A stretch of DNA of 64,000 bases, taken from positions 22,818,501-22,882,500 of the forward strand of contig NC_057761.1 of assembly GCF_010389155.1 (NCBI RefSeq), written 5' to 3'. Both the position numbers and the translations under genes were made by a program. This DNA is from Erigeron canadensis (taxonomy: Eukaryota; Streptophyta; Magnoliopsida; Asterales; Asteraceae). Position 1 is the first letter of the stretch. The number at the start of each line of letters is the position of its first letter. Below the pieces are notes generated by a model. That model was given only the letters and a program-made list of their open reading frames with translations. It was not told where the DNA came from and did not search any database. Positions 10,786-21,309 of this stretch are shown piece after piece.

Positions 10786-10793
10786 TATAAATA
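10786..10793 (+). promoter_or_regulatory. TATA box, plus-strand Harbinger ORF
   Basis: TATAAATA lies about 105 bp before the ATG at 10892, facing away from the minus-strand TATA box at 10630. Confidence 0.5.
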
Positions 10794-10891
10794 AATACCA
10801 AGAACCTTAACCAGTTTCATCACATTATCACTGCTAACTACATTATCAATATTCAAACTTGTTTCATCTGCTAACTCACTTACCATTCCAA

Positions 10892-11350
10892 ATGGCTTCA
10901 TCATCATCATCATCATCATCATCAAATAAGAACATTCACCGACCTCGTTTCACCGATGATGAGATGAAAGCACAAATCATGGAAGATGTCAAAGAGGACA
11001 CCCTCCTTCAAAATGAACTCTCTGGGAATTGCTTTACCTATGGAAGAAGAGACACCAATGCGACCAACACGTTCAGGAAATAGAAGCACCAGGCCGTAGG
11101 GTCTCGAAACATGAAGAGACATATTCTTATTATCTGCAGGATCAGAGCAAAAGGGTGAAGAGGGCGATCAATCATGTTTTTAAGGCCGATCACACGTTGA
11201 CCGACTAATGCACTTAGGCAGAATCGTACCACGACAACTGCGGAGAAGGCAAATCAATGTGGGAAGTGAAATGTCCAGAACACGACCTGTGGTGGGCCAA
11301 TGAAACAGCTCACCGTGGACTAGGAAAAATGTCAATCAAAGATGATGAAT
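10892..11350 (+). pseudogene. Decayed ORF of the Harbinger element
   Basis: Starts MASSSSSSSSSNKNIHRPRF (ATCATC-rich serine run) and continues TDDEMKAQIMEDVKEDTLLQ, then stops at 11083 after frame loss. In another frame further on, the sequence still reads HEETYSYYLQDQSKRVKRAI and then NHVFKADHTLTD before a TGA/TAA-like break, and later RRIVPRQLRRRQINVGSEMS. This patchwork shows a longer protein broken by several indels. Its position suggests the N-terminal part of the Harbinger transposase, but no catalytic DDE block is present, so that identity is inference. Confidence 0.5.
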
Positions 11351-11609
11351 AGTAATCGTAGCTTTATTATCTATTTCGTGTTTTAATCATGTACTGTACT
11401 TTTTTAATTATGTATTGTAATGTTTAATTTTAAATAAATGTTGAATTATTAATATTTTGTTTAAATATAAAATAAAATAAATAAAAAGTGTGGAAGATGG
11501 GTTATAGGGAGTGATTGTGGAAGAGGTGGATGAAGAGAGGGAAAAGCTGATGTGGCAGTGTGGAACAGGTGTGGAAGAGGTAAAATTAGTTCTAGCTTAG
11601 GGAGAGGCC

Positions 11610-12119
11610 TTATTAGGCCTACTAAATCTCTATATGTTTCTTTTTTCAGTTTCACTGCATAATTTATGTGTACACTACATTAAATATTACAACTTTGAAT
11701 CTAACAACTAACATACGATCATATTTTTAAGATATCTAGCTTACTAGCTATGACATTTTTATGCCAACACTTACATTCCTAATACATGAGATTAAAAACT
11801 TTGAATTTGTTGAAGTATTGTATCTTACAAACACTTTTTAACCTCTATTTGGAAGAATAATACAATGTACAAGGTTTAAAATGCAAGTATTTAATATGGG
11901 TATTTTTGATTTTTTATTAACTCCATTCCGTTCAAATATAACAACCAAACATGATAAAGAATAGTAATAAGTCATTCAATTATCACGTTCATTTTATTAC
12001 AAGTTCATTCCATTCTATAATTATTTCATTCGGTCCAATCAAACATACCTCTTTTTTTTTTTAGCATTTTACTCCTTGTGCCATTATTCGTCTATATGAA
12101 GAAAATGATATTTATTTTA
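11610..12119. other. AT-rich spacer
   Basis: No gene is seen. A stretch at about 11930-12055 carries 'attccattct' and 'accaaacatg' motifs typical of MITE ends, but no clean inverted pair or target duplication was found. Confidence 0.4.
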
Positions 12120-12662
12120 TCTATAATCTATAGTTATCTATGCAAAATGATAAATCTTCATAAAAAGTAGCCTAAAAAAACTTCTTAAAACTATAAGAAA
12201 GTGACATGCGTAATCCATTAGTTCTCTTTCTTAATCTTGCCGCCTAATTTTCCATATGTCATCATTACATGATTAGGAGGTTCTTTGATTATTTAGTTAG
12301 GTGGATTAATCAATTCCTATCTGTACTTCTCTATAAGTACTTTATAAAAGTTATCACACTCTTTAACCTAACACGTTTCAAGCTCTCTCATAAAAAGGTC
12401 CCAGTGCGAAATGAGTATCTTAACCTTAATAAATTAATTATTTCTCTCTCTTTTATTTATTAATTCAAACATCTCCACTTAAAATACCTATCATACCCTT
12501 AATAAAATAATTTACAACATAGACCCATCAACTCCTAAAATAACTAAACTAACCCTTTTACATTAATTTTTTTTAACAATAATAACCACACCGCCACCAC
12601 CTGTCACGCCATCACCACACCGCCGCTACCACCACCACCGCATTGCGCGGGTAAAATGCTAG
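12120..12662 (+). mobile_element. Helitron, unit 1 of a tandem array
   Basis: Begins TCTATAATCTATAG after an A. It ends in a Pro-codon-like CCACCACCG stretch, the hairpin region CCGCATTGCGCGGG and the terminus CTAG. The next unit starts at the following base. It has no coding content. Confidence 0.65.
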
Positions 12663-12918
12663 TCTATATCGATAATCTATAATCATTTATGATTACATAA
12701 TAAACCAACAAGCCCTTTTTAAAATCTCAATTAAGAAAATAAACTACCTACACTACCCCTCTATTTTATTCATTAATTTAAACATTTCTAACGAATATAC
12801 CTATAATATCCTTAATGAAATAATTTATAACATAAATCCATAAATTCTTAAAATAATTACATTGCCTCCATTACATCGCCACTACCACCACCACTGCATT
12901 GCGCGGGTAAAATGCTAG
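12663..12918 (+). mobile_element. Helitron, unit 2 of a tandem array
   Basis: A 256-bp unit starting TCTATATCGATAATCTATAA directly after the CTAG of unit 1. It ends GCATTGCGCGGGTAAAATG then CTAG, with the same 3' tail as unit 1. Confidence 0.7.
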
Positions 12919-13060
12919 TCTATATCTATAATCTATAATTATTTATGTTCACCATCAATGCCGCCCCGACCACCCGTCACCACCGTCGCCACCCGTCGTC
13001 GTCACTGCCACCCGCGCCAACCATCATCGCCGCCGCATAGTGCAGCATATGACTCGTCAA
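12919..13060 (+). mobile_element. Helitron, unit 3 (partial) of a tandem array
   Basis: Starts TCTATATCTATAATCTATAA at the base after unit 2, then runs through a GC-rich CCGCC/CCACC stretch. Its 3' end is degenerate and a SINE has inserted close to it at 13071. Confidence 0.5.
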
Positions 13061-13070
13061 ACAAATGGGG

Positions 13071-14250
13071 TGTGCCAACAGGGGCGGATCCAACAACCTA
13101 GACGCGAGGGGGGGGGGCGGCGGGTAGAAACCAACCAAATTAGCCCAAAACCACTAAAATTGATATATATTTTGGGCAAATCCCATTACAAAAGCTAAAA
13201 TGAACCCAACCCAAAAATTGGAATCAACCTAGCCCTACAAAAAACCTATACTTTGGAAATAAAATTAGCTCAAATTACTTATCTAACCTAAAAAAACGTG
13301 TTCATTACTTGTATTAACTTGTGGCCTTGTGGAAAAGGATAAAGTAGGTTACTAACAATTCAGTAAAAAGAACATAAGTTGAATATATATTTTAAATTCC
13401 CAACAGGTATAATCGCATTATCACATTAATATATGATTATTAATTTATTTTACCTTTATATTGAACATGTATTTTGAATCCTTAATTTTACTTTGCTTGG
13501 AAGTTGCTTGTATATATTGAAATTTATATGTTTGGAAGATGGTCCCTACAAAGAACTATTGCAATTTATAGTTTGATACCCACAATGAAACTTAGTTTTG
13601 TTAGAAGTTTTTATGTTGATTCTAAGTTGTCTTTTATGTTGTATGTATGCTGATTTTTAGGGTTGTTTATAATCCTGTTTTTGGTGATGTTCTATATTTA
13701 GGCTGTTTGACTGCTATTTTGTTACAAATTTAGTGTTGTATATAATGTTGCTTTGTTTTAGATTTAGGGTTGTCCGAAGTGTTGTTTTGGTGCAGATTTA
13801 AGGCTGCTTGATAGCTGCCGATTTGTCATACATGAGGCTATTTTAGTGAGGTTTTGCTCATCTAATTGTTGTATTTGGGACCTGCTCAGAAGCTGTTTTT
13901 GGTATTGGTTTTTTTGCAATGTACTGATCATTTTTTGATGTTGCAATAACTCAATAAGGCTATTTTGCTGCTGACTATAATGATGTTACCATGAAGCTAT
14001 TCGACTAAGGTAAAAAATTTTGCCCCCACTATCTTAATTTCCTGGATCCGCCACTGTGTGCCAATGGGTTGATAGGCTATGTGTCGTCCCAAACCACCAA
14101 TAAAGGCTTGTTCTATGGGCAACCAGGGTTCGAATCCAAAGAGGCGCAAGTTTTATACCAAATGACATTCGATGCCGTAAATGTCGTGTCGTTTGGCGAT
14201 CTATCCGGAGGCTTTTCCTGTGAACTAATGCACGAAGGTTCAAATAAAAA
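13071..14250 (+). mobile_element. tRNA-derived SINE split by a hAT element
   Basis: With the hAT insertion removed, a 194-bp unit remains. It has a box A-like start (GTGCCAATGGGTTGA, 14058-14072), a perfect box B GGTTCGAATCC at about 14128 and an A-rich tail CAAATAAAAA. It is flanked by the 8-bp duplication AAATGGGG (13063-13070 and 14251-14258). SINEs are transcribed by RNA polymerase III and copied by LINE enzymes. This one can no longer be transcribed normally, because a 978-bp element sits in its first bases. Confidence 0.72.
13079..14056. mobile_element. Non-autonomous hAT element
   Basis: A 978-bp element with 14-bp terminal inverted repeats, CAGGGGCGGATCCA on the left and CAGTGGCGGATCCA inverted from the right (one mismatch). 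It is flanked by the perfect 8-bp duplication TGTGCCAA (13071-13078 and 14057-14064). Both are typical of the hAT superfamily. The interior has no transposase; short frames around 13764-13946 are Gln-rich noise. Confidence 0.92.
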
Positions 14251-14469
14251 AAATGGGGCATGTATTAATATTTAAAAAGTTCAAATACTTTTAATTGAAA
14301 CTTAAAAATTAATTTATTTTTTTAAAAAAAAATGGAAAATCAATAAAACAATACATATAAATAAAGTAAAATGAAAAAATCAACTTTGTATCATAAATAT
14401 ATTCCTCTGGTCTAATTGCAATTGTATCATACACAAATGCATTAGTCCTCTAGCTAATTGCAATTATAA

Positions 14470-14775
14470 TACTAATAGAACGATAGTCTTTTGTTTGTTT
14501 GTCGATAATTTATATCAGAATCCATTACTTCTTAAACTTTTTGTGGGTAAAATATTTTGGTGGGTTGCAGATTTGTAGTACAAGGCTATCTTGAAATCTG
14601 GAAGTGTGCTACAATATCCTCTTACTTTCATGAGTTCTGCACTAGATTAGATATTGCACCATATGGACTATGGAGTGTTGCACCAAAGACCGGCTTCATT
14701 GACCCTCCACGTCAAAAGATTGCTACCATATAATTAGAGGTTTCCAAACAGTAAGTGACGCCTATTTTATATATC
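14470..14775 (+). pseudogene. Captured fragment of the PIR gene (exon 27 and flanks)
   Basis: 14571-14750 matches exon 27 of the PIR gene of this window (42892-43064). Shared strings include 'tacaaggct', 'ctggaagtgtgct', 'atattgcacca' and 'ccaaagac(c/t)gg'. The match extends into the upstream intron ('tcttttgtt(t/g)gtttgt' and the TTGCAG acceptor) and over the GTAAGT donor, so the copy was made from DNA, not mRNA. It is non-functional: the third codon TTG has become TAG and several small indels follow. Divergence is considerable, so the event is old. Confidence 0.85.
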
Positions 14776-14819
14776 TTCACTTTTGTTTGTGCTGATAACT
14801 AAGGGTTAAGTGCTGATAA

Positions 14820-15312
14820 CTATTTGTGCGAGTTTATGTCCATTGAGGATTTGCTAAATGATGGCATGATCCCTAAACGATCAGGGCCTATATGGTATTG
14901 GTTGGTCATCACTAACGTGTTGCTTGAGACACTAATTAGTGATGGAGAAACGATGGAGAAAAGTGTTGGATGTAGCACATCATTTACATACCATGTAAAG
15001 TTAGGATTGACTTGCACCAATCCTATACTATGCTGAGCCCACTCGCAAATGTAGAGCAGGAACACAACATTCTGGTTCATGGACACTTTAACATGTTTAT
15101 TTGGAAACTTGACTGGTGTAGAACATTACATTTTGAAGACACACACGAAGGAATCCAAATGCCTAGAAACCTATCAATTGGCTTTATCAATTCTGAAGCC
15201 AGTCGGCTTGAACACCGCTCATTTTCAAGTCCTCTGCTCAAATATTCCCACAGGTGCTTTATATAATATAAAGAACTGGGTTGCTGGTGGAATTCTTAGC
15301 GGCTTAAGGTGA
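14820..15312 (+). pseudogene. Unidentified coding-like sequence, broken
   Basis: Two frames have a protein-like look: CEFMSIEDLLNDGMIPKRSG and on to 15036, then FGNLTGVEHYILKTHTKESK through LSILKPVGLNTAHF and IKNWVAGGILSGLR to 15312. A frame change and stop separate them near 15036. I do not recognise the family. It directly follows the captured PIR exon, so it may be a second captured gene fragment in the same mobile unit. Confidence 0.35.
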
Positions 15313-15818
15313 TGCCAATTGGCAAATCGGCTGTCTACACACCGGTTGTGTTCGTGAGTGATTACATTAGTTAACTGATGAATTAGTGATGAGAGGATGG
15401 GACACGCGTATGATTTAAGTTCAGGTAAAGAAACTCTTTCTATTCACCAAGAATCCCGAGCAGGTAAAAAAAAAGTGTGGTTCAAATGAATATTCCACTC
15501 CTAATATGATATAAATATTCTGATGACATCGATGTAGGGTAGGTTTAAAACCATCCAAATAAAAAGTTTAATAAAAATATTACGGGTTTATCGTTCTATT
15601 GACCAGATACTAAACAAATCTATAAACGAGAGCATCATTTGATTCAATCAATAAAAATATAACGGGTACGCAGAAAGTAGTTTTATTTATTCAGAGTTGT
15701 GATATTGCAAACGATGCAATCAATACATAAAACAAATAAAACGTGGGCTAGTAGCTAATGCTTATATGTATACATACAGTCCTGTATGTGTGCATAAGAA
15801 GAAATAGAAACTTATGGA

Positions 15819-16650
15819 CTAAAACACAGAAATTTTAGTAAGAACGGCTCTTAACATTTGCAAGGCCTCGTCTATTTTTAAACTCTTGGAGTACCCATTC
15901 AATAAACTATTGTAAGTAACAACATCAGGGACGATACCTTTAGAAACCATTGAATCAAAAGCCGTCTTTGCTTTGGTCATCTCACCTCGCAAACAGTAAC
16001 CATCCATAAGTGAGCTGTAAGTCACTATGTCAGGAACCTTGCCTTTCTCAACCATGATATTGATAACATCCTCGGCTTCTTTTACCCGACCTTCTTTGCA
16101 GAATGCATCAACCAATATACTGTAGGTATGAACATTTGGAGAGATCCTATAATCCTCCATTTCTTTTAGCATCTTATACATCTCATCCCACTGATTTAAT
16201 TTAGATAGGCCAGAAATCAAAGAGCTGTAAGTGATGACATTAGGTGCAATGCGTTTTTGAAAGACCATCTCTTTAAATAGTTTGAAGGCCTCATCAATCA
16301 TTTGATCTTTGCAAAGACTATCAATGATTGTGCTATATACAACAACATTAGGTTTACAGCCTCTTTTGTCCATCAGCCTAAGCAAAGAAATGGCAATAGC
16401 ATTATTTCCGATTTTGCAAAGGCCTTTGATCATTGTGGAGTACATAACAACATCAGGTTCGCAAAGTTCAAGTTTGATAAGTTTCTTGAAGAATCGCTCA
16501 ACCTCAAGAATACGATCTTCTAGGATGAGCCGTCTAAGAGGGTGCTAAAAGTGAAGACAGTTGGTACAATATATCGCCTGAAGCAAAAGCCTAAAAGTGC
16601 AAAACCGTCATTGGTTCGATGCAAGTGACAACATCACTTGATCGTAATGT
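15819..16650 (-). pseudogene. Rf-like PPR pseudogene D (truncated both ends)
   Basis: Covers repeats 2 to 9 of the family. A frame of 208 residues from 16445 begins MYSTMIKGLCKIGNNAIAIS and ends DEALQMLRAVLTKISVF, leaving the PPR sequence in the ninth repeat. Upstream, one C is missing near 16531 (GAGCCGTC against GAGCCCGTC in gene C), shifting the frame. Beyond about 16650 the homology stops at a copia-type leader. Several positions match gene A (NSLLNGYSKSLK), so it derives from an A-like copy. No start codon or targeting peptide is left. Confidence 0.85.
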
Positions 16651-16659
16651 TGGTGGTGT

Positions 16660-18005
16660 AGACAGTAACAAGAAAATATATGAAGTTTTGGTCAGATTCA
16701 ACTTGATCGTAGTTCTGGTCAGATTCAACTTTCGACCAGAACTACAAAGTTGTAGCCCTATGAGTCGAAAATCTACAGTCCGATTTTGGGCTTTTAACTC
16801 ATTACCGATTAAAAGATATGAAGTTTTTAGTAAACTGTCGCAAACCAGAAAATTTACACGAAAAATTCACATTGTCACATAATTTTCTAATAATCAGCCC
16901 TAATTATTGGATCATCATGCTTTGCAAAAATATATCTCTATATATCCAGTAAAATCACAATAAATTTTGCATGAATTTCTTGTGATTTTACTATTATTTA
17001 ACAACTTTAAATAATCAAGATACACATAATCATGCAATTCATCACATAAATCATGTCAATTCACAATTCAAAACTTGCTTGAGGGTTTCAATCTCCATTG
17101 AATGAGGTTGAAATTTTAATTAAACAAAAACCTTAATTTTTATTTAATCAAGATCCGATTTAATTAATTAAAAATAAGAAAAACAACCTTTTAATTATTT
17201 AACAATTAATTAAAATCAACCAACCCTTAAACCCCCCTTCAAGTTTTGATCTTTGTAATTAATAGATCACATATGTGGCTCGTGATACCACTGTTAGAAT
17301 ATGAACACCTAAACAAACATAATCACGACTCACGAGTATGCGCAACGGAAGAAATCGAAACATATATGCAATCAAATTAATTAACAAAGATTAGAATTGA
17401 GTCGTGTACCTTATGCAAGCTCCAATAAAGATAATAATAATAAGATTATTATTAATGCTTAGGGTTTAAAGCAAAACCCATCTACGATCGCACACTAGAC
17501 ACCCCGAATAACGTATGTTAGTACCCGATCACAAACCAAACAAACCTTTTGCTTGAACCTTAAACTTCAAAGTCGAAATCCCTCAAGGAGAAGGAATTTC
17601 GGCCACTTCAAAGAGAAAGGAATAAAAAGGAGAGAATTGCTTATGTGAAAAAGTATATGAAAAAACAAGAATTAAGCCTCTATTTATAGGGCTTAATTAG
17701 GGTTAACATAACTTAGAAAATAAGCCACATCAAGGCCTTCCAACCCTTGAAAGTGGACGGCCCCCTCATGGACTTTAGGTCCAAATCCATTTTTTGAGTT
17801 TCACATTTTAATCCTCCTCTTTAATCAATTAAATATAACTAACCCTTTAATTATGTTTAATTAATCATTTCGTGATCAAACTAATCAATATATTACATTA
17901 ATATATCAATTAATATTATCGAGTTACCGTGTCATTTCGTGTGACCCCGTAGGTTTAAATTATTCTCGGACATGCGATTTATAATAAAATGATCACACTC
18001 CAACA
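16660..18005 (-). mobile_element. Copia-type LTR retrotransposon fragment (5' LTR plus leader)
   Basis: On the minus strand an LTR of about 714 bp (18005-17292) starts TGTTGGAGTGTG and ends CATATTCTAACA. It is followed by one base and TGGTATCACGAGCC (17290-17277), close to the Met-tRNA primer-binding site. The leader continues to about 16660, where PPR pseudogene D begins. No gag-pol and no second LTR are present, so this is a broken end. The copia assignment rests on LTR form and primer site only. Confidence 0.65.
17680..17690 (-). promoter_or_regulatory. TATA box in copia-type LTR
   Basis: The minus strand reads CCTATAAATAG inside the LTR, a plausible promoter for the former element. Confidence 0.5.
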
Positions 18006-18560
18006 CGTACGAGAAGAAGGAAGCTAGAAAGTAATGAATGCTAAGTCATTAGAGAACTAATCGGATCTGCTTATAAAATTAGGACTTATGAGGTTTCAGA
18101 TTATTTTTCATCTTTGTTTTAAATAATAATAAGTCTTATAATAATACTACTAAAATTGTCAAATAAAAGTTGAAACTTTTATTAAGTTTTAGTGATCTAT
18201 AGAGTTGGCAAAATAAGTACAGTTTAGTTTATAGGCAAAATGATAAAAAGTTATAAAACACATCATTTCGGTAAATATTTTTTTAAAAATAAAACATCAT
18301 TTTGATATATACTTTTAAAAATATACCGTTTTGATAATTATTTTTGAACATACACCATTTTAGGTATCAAGTCCACATACTTATACAGGCTGAATCCACT
18401 ATTTGAGTCCCGGAGGTAGTTTTTCTAATCTCAAAATTTTTTCATAAGGAGAAAGTTGAAGGTCCAGCAATTCACTGAATCGAAACTAACTTAAAAAAAA
18501 ATTAACAAATTAATGGTTTAGAATAAAAGCAGCTTATATTTATCATTTGATATATACTAA

Positions 18561-19001
18561 TGCTGCATTCTTGAGATTTTAATTAAAAGAAAAGAGATGA
18601 TAGGATTGGATAAGGAAGGGGAAGAAAATAAATTGTATGGATATAATGCATTCTTGAGTTTAAAAAAAATGAAAGAAAAAAAAAATCAAGAATTACTTAT
18701 ATTCTTGGGTTTAAATGAAAGGAAAAGAAAAAAAATATATAGTTTTACAAAGATACCCTTATTAAATAAATTATTAGAAATAAATTGAAGGGTAAAGTAA
18801 TAATTTTACATAATTATTTTTTCCTTTCCTTCCAAATTATGCCAATTTGGCAAGAAAGCTTTAGGACTAAAAATCTATAAGTTTTTTTATCCTTCCATTT
18901 TCTTTCTTTTATAAAGAAAACTCAAGAATAAAGATTTAATACTATTTCCTATCATTTTTTTCTCTATCCTATAAAAAAAAAAAAAACTCAAAAATGTAGT
19001 G
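18561..19001. mobile_element. Tourist-like MITE, relative of 3000-4110
   Basis: A 441-bp element flanked by TAA (18558-18560 and 19002-19004). Terminal repeats are TGCTGCATTCTTGAGATTTT and, inverted, CACTACATTTTTGAGTTTTT. Interior purine-rich tracts also contain extra 'attcttgagttt' copies. The 63-codon frame inside is Lys-rich low-complexity noise. Confidence 0.68.
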
Positions 19002-19004
19002 TAA

Positions 19005-21300
19005 GGTTGGTCCTTATAATGGTTTCCATGAGCCTTTCAAATTCATTTATTGTGTAGATAACCGTTTTGTTATGGGCTTAAGGTAAACTTATAACAGCCT
19101 AATGCAAATCACTTTGTGGTGGATAGATTTGCTTAAAAGTTCGTCATGAATATTTAAGGGTAATACTACATTAATTTACAACAGCGTGTTGTGTTGATTC
19201 AATTATTATAATGTTTGCTAAAATGCGGCATATCAAATAAATATTTAGCATATCAAATAAATATTTAACTACGCTCAAAAGCTTGAAGTTCTAATACAAA
19301 TATTTATTTTGTGAAACAACACTAAAAATTAAATGAGAAGGAAAAAAAAAAGTTGAATGAAAGATTTCAATAGATAGAAAATTAAAAAAAAAAAAAAAAA
19401 AGAAAAAGAAAATTGTACAAGAAATCAAGAATAAAAAAATAAAATAAACGAAATGTGACAGAAAGAGGATATTTATTTTGTGCAAGAAACCTAAAAGGTT
19501 TATAACATCAAATACATATTTTAATTTGTAAAAATAATGAGAAAATCAAGATCACAAAAATATACAAAGAGATGTGAACTTCTAGCAAATAAAGCTAAAA
19601 TCGGGGGAATCTAGAACCAAGCACCTACAGTATATATCATATTATCATTTGCCAAATATTGGAACAAATGCTCAATTGACTCCGACATCTCATTGCAACA
19701 ATCTGTTTGAGACCACCACATTCCATTTCATCATAAGTAGGTAAACGTTACGTTTCCGCCTTCCATCTAAACACAATTCACTTTCTTTGGAAGTCATTTG
19801 CCAATTAAACTAGTAACAATCAGCCACATTCTGATTTTGCAGCAGCTTTATACAAGACACAACAGAAAAAGAACTCCCCACCCGAGTCCTGCACCCAACC
19901 CCACTGAGAAGGCTGACCCGAATTTGGATAGCAGTACATAGGCCGGCCAGATCGATGTTACGTTCGGACAGATTGTTTATTACTTGACAAATATTCTTCA
20001 AGACAACAGAACACACGAGCTACAAGGAACTATCCTGTAGGCTGTAGCCGTAACCCGTCGCCACAGTCTAGTTGATGCAGTACTGAAGAGCCAGATTCAC
20101 TTTGTGAGAAGGCTTGAGTTCATATCCTGAAATGAACCTGTCAAAGAACTTTCACAACAGAGCGTAAATTTAAGGTTGTATATGATGCTATTCCAAAAGA
20201 CGTGCATCATAACAATGGATCCCACTATCTTTCCAGCTTGCTCTTTTAAGTATTCACTGTTGTAGTAACAGCTTCTAAATTTGAATGGACCGAAAAGTAC
20301 AATGAATGCAGTAGCAAATTTGGTGATCCCAGGCCTAACCAGCTCCCTTTTCTTATCTAAATTTCCTCCTCAAGCTCATCAAATCCGTACCGTTATATAC
20401 AAAACCATTTAGTGACATTACCCTACTCAACGTTTTTGGGACTATTAGTTAGTCAATATCTTTGAGAATCAAGTCGAGCCAATCAGCTGCACCCAGTCCA
20501 GTACAGAAGTGGACGTTTGACTTTGAAAAGGTCCTGTACACCTTGCCATACATGCAGATGTGTGGGTTGGGTAATGGCTCACAAAGAGTTGGGTCCAAAC
20601 TGAAGTGGATTGAAATGACTTGGGTTGACCCGAAACTATTTTAAGGAAGTTGACAAATGCAAGCTTGTATGCAAGTATATGGAGAAGCAGAAACTTATGG
20701 ACTAGAATGGCGCTTAACAGTTACAAATGCCGGAAACTGCCCAGTGTGGGCTTAACTACGATATCTTTACTATACAAAGAGTCAGCCAATCTACAAAAAC
20801 AATGCTATAATACCATGTTTTAAATATTTTGGGGTTGATTAACAAAAGATCTCAAATAAAGCTATGACATCCACATGGTATATGTCAAAGTAAAACTCTT
20901 CACAGCAAGTAAAATCAATTATGAGGCAATCATGAAAGGAAAAAAACATCATACAGTTACCATAAAGTAACTCAAAAATCACTCTGTTTATTTCAAAACA
21001 TCAACATATATTGTAAGTCGTTTAAGTGGCACACAATTGACAACAATCATGAACAATGCTATGAAGGCAAACGATTAACCAACCGGTGATTTCTAATACA
21101 CGCATGAACCTAGATTAAGCCATGACATCCATATTGTATATATGAAAACCGCACAAGCACAATAGCAAATAAAATCAACTGAATGAACATATCACAAAAA
21201 GGAATATTATAGAAGATGCAAACAGCTAGTATCCATATAACTAACAAAACATCATTCAACTACTCAAATCCACATTCACTTTTTTTGGGTTTCTATTATA
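19005..21300. other. Region downstream of PPR gene C
   Basis: About 2.3 kb. 19380-19400 is an A tract. 19800-20130 is more complex in composition than its surroundings, with a 68-codon minus-strand frame that I cannot assign. A short stretch at 20660-20720 ('agaaacttatggacta') resembles the 3' flank of PPR pseudogene D, so part of this may be long or spliced 3' UTR of gene C. No RNA gene seen. Confidence 0.35.
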
Positions 21301-21309
21301 AATTTTTAT

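Larger units (their letters stand above)
9303..11609. mobile_element. PIF/Harbinger-type element carrying small ORFs
   Basis: Flanked by TTA on both sides (9300-9302 and 11610-11612), with 15-bp terminal inverted repeats GGCCGCTCACTAAGC and, inverted from the right, GGCCTCTCCCTAAGC (13 of 15 match). The 3-bp TTA duplication and the Myb-like ORF near the left end are hallmarks of PIF/Harbinger, where a Myb-like protein works with a DDE transposase. No DDE transposase is visible. Instead there is a broken minus-strand ORF (10188-10569) and a decayed plus-strand ORF (10892-11350), transcribed divergently from a region with three 35-bp repeats. It is probably a deletion derivative moved in trans. 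Confidence 0.72.

Noticed and set aside
14050..14140. Possible functional tRNA gene at box A/box B
   Set aside because: Spacing of about 70 bp and lack of a cloverleaf, together with the A-rich tail and 8-bp duplication, point to a SINE.
19291..19485. 64-codon Phe-rich minus-strand frame
   Set aside because: It is produced by the A tract at 19380-19400 and has no domain content.
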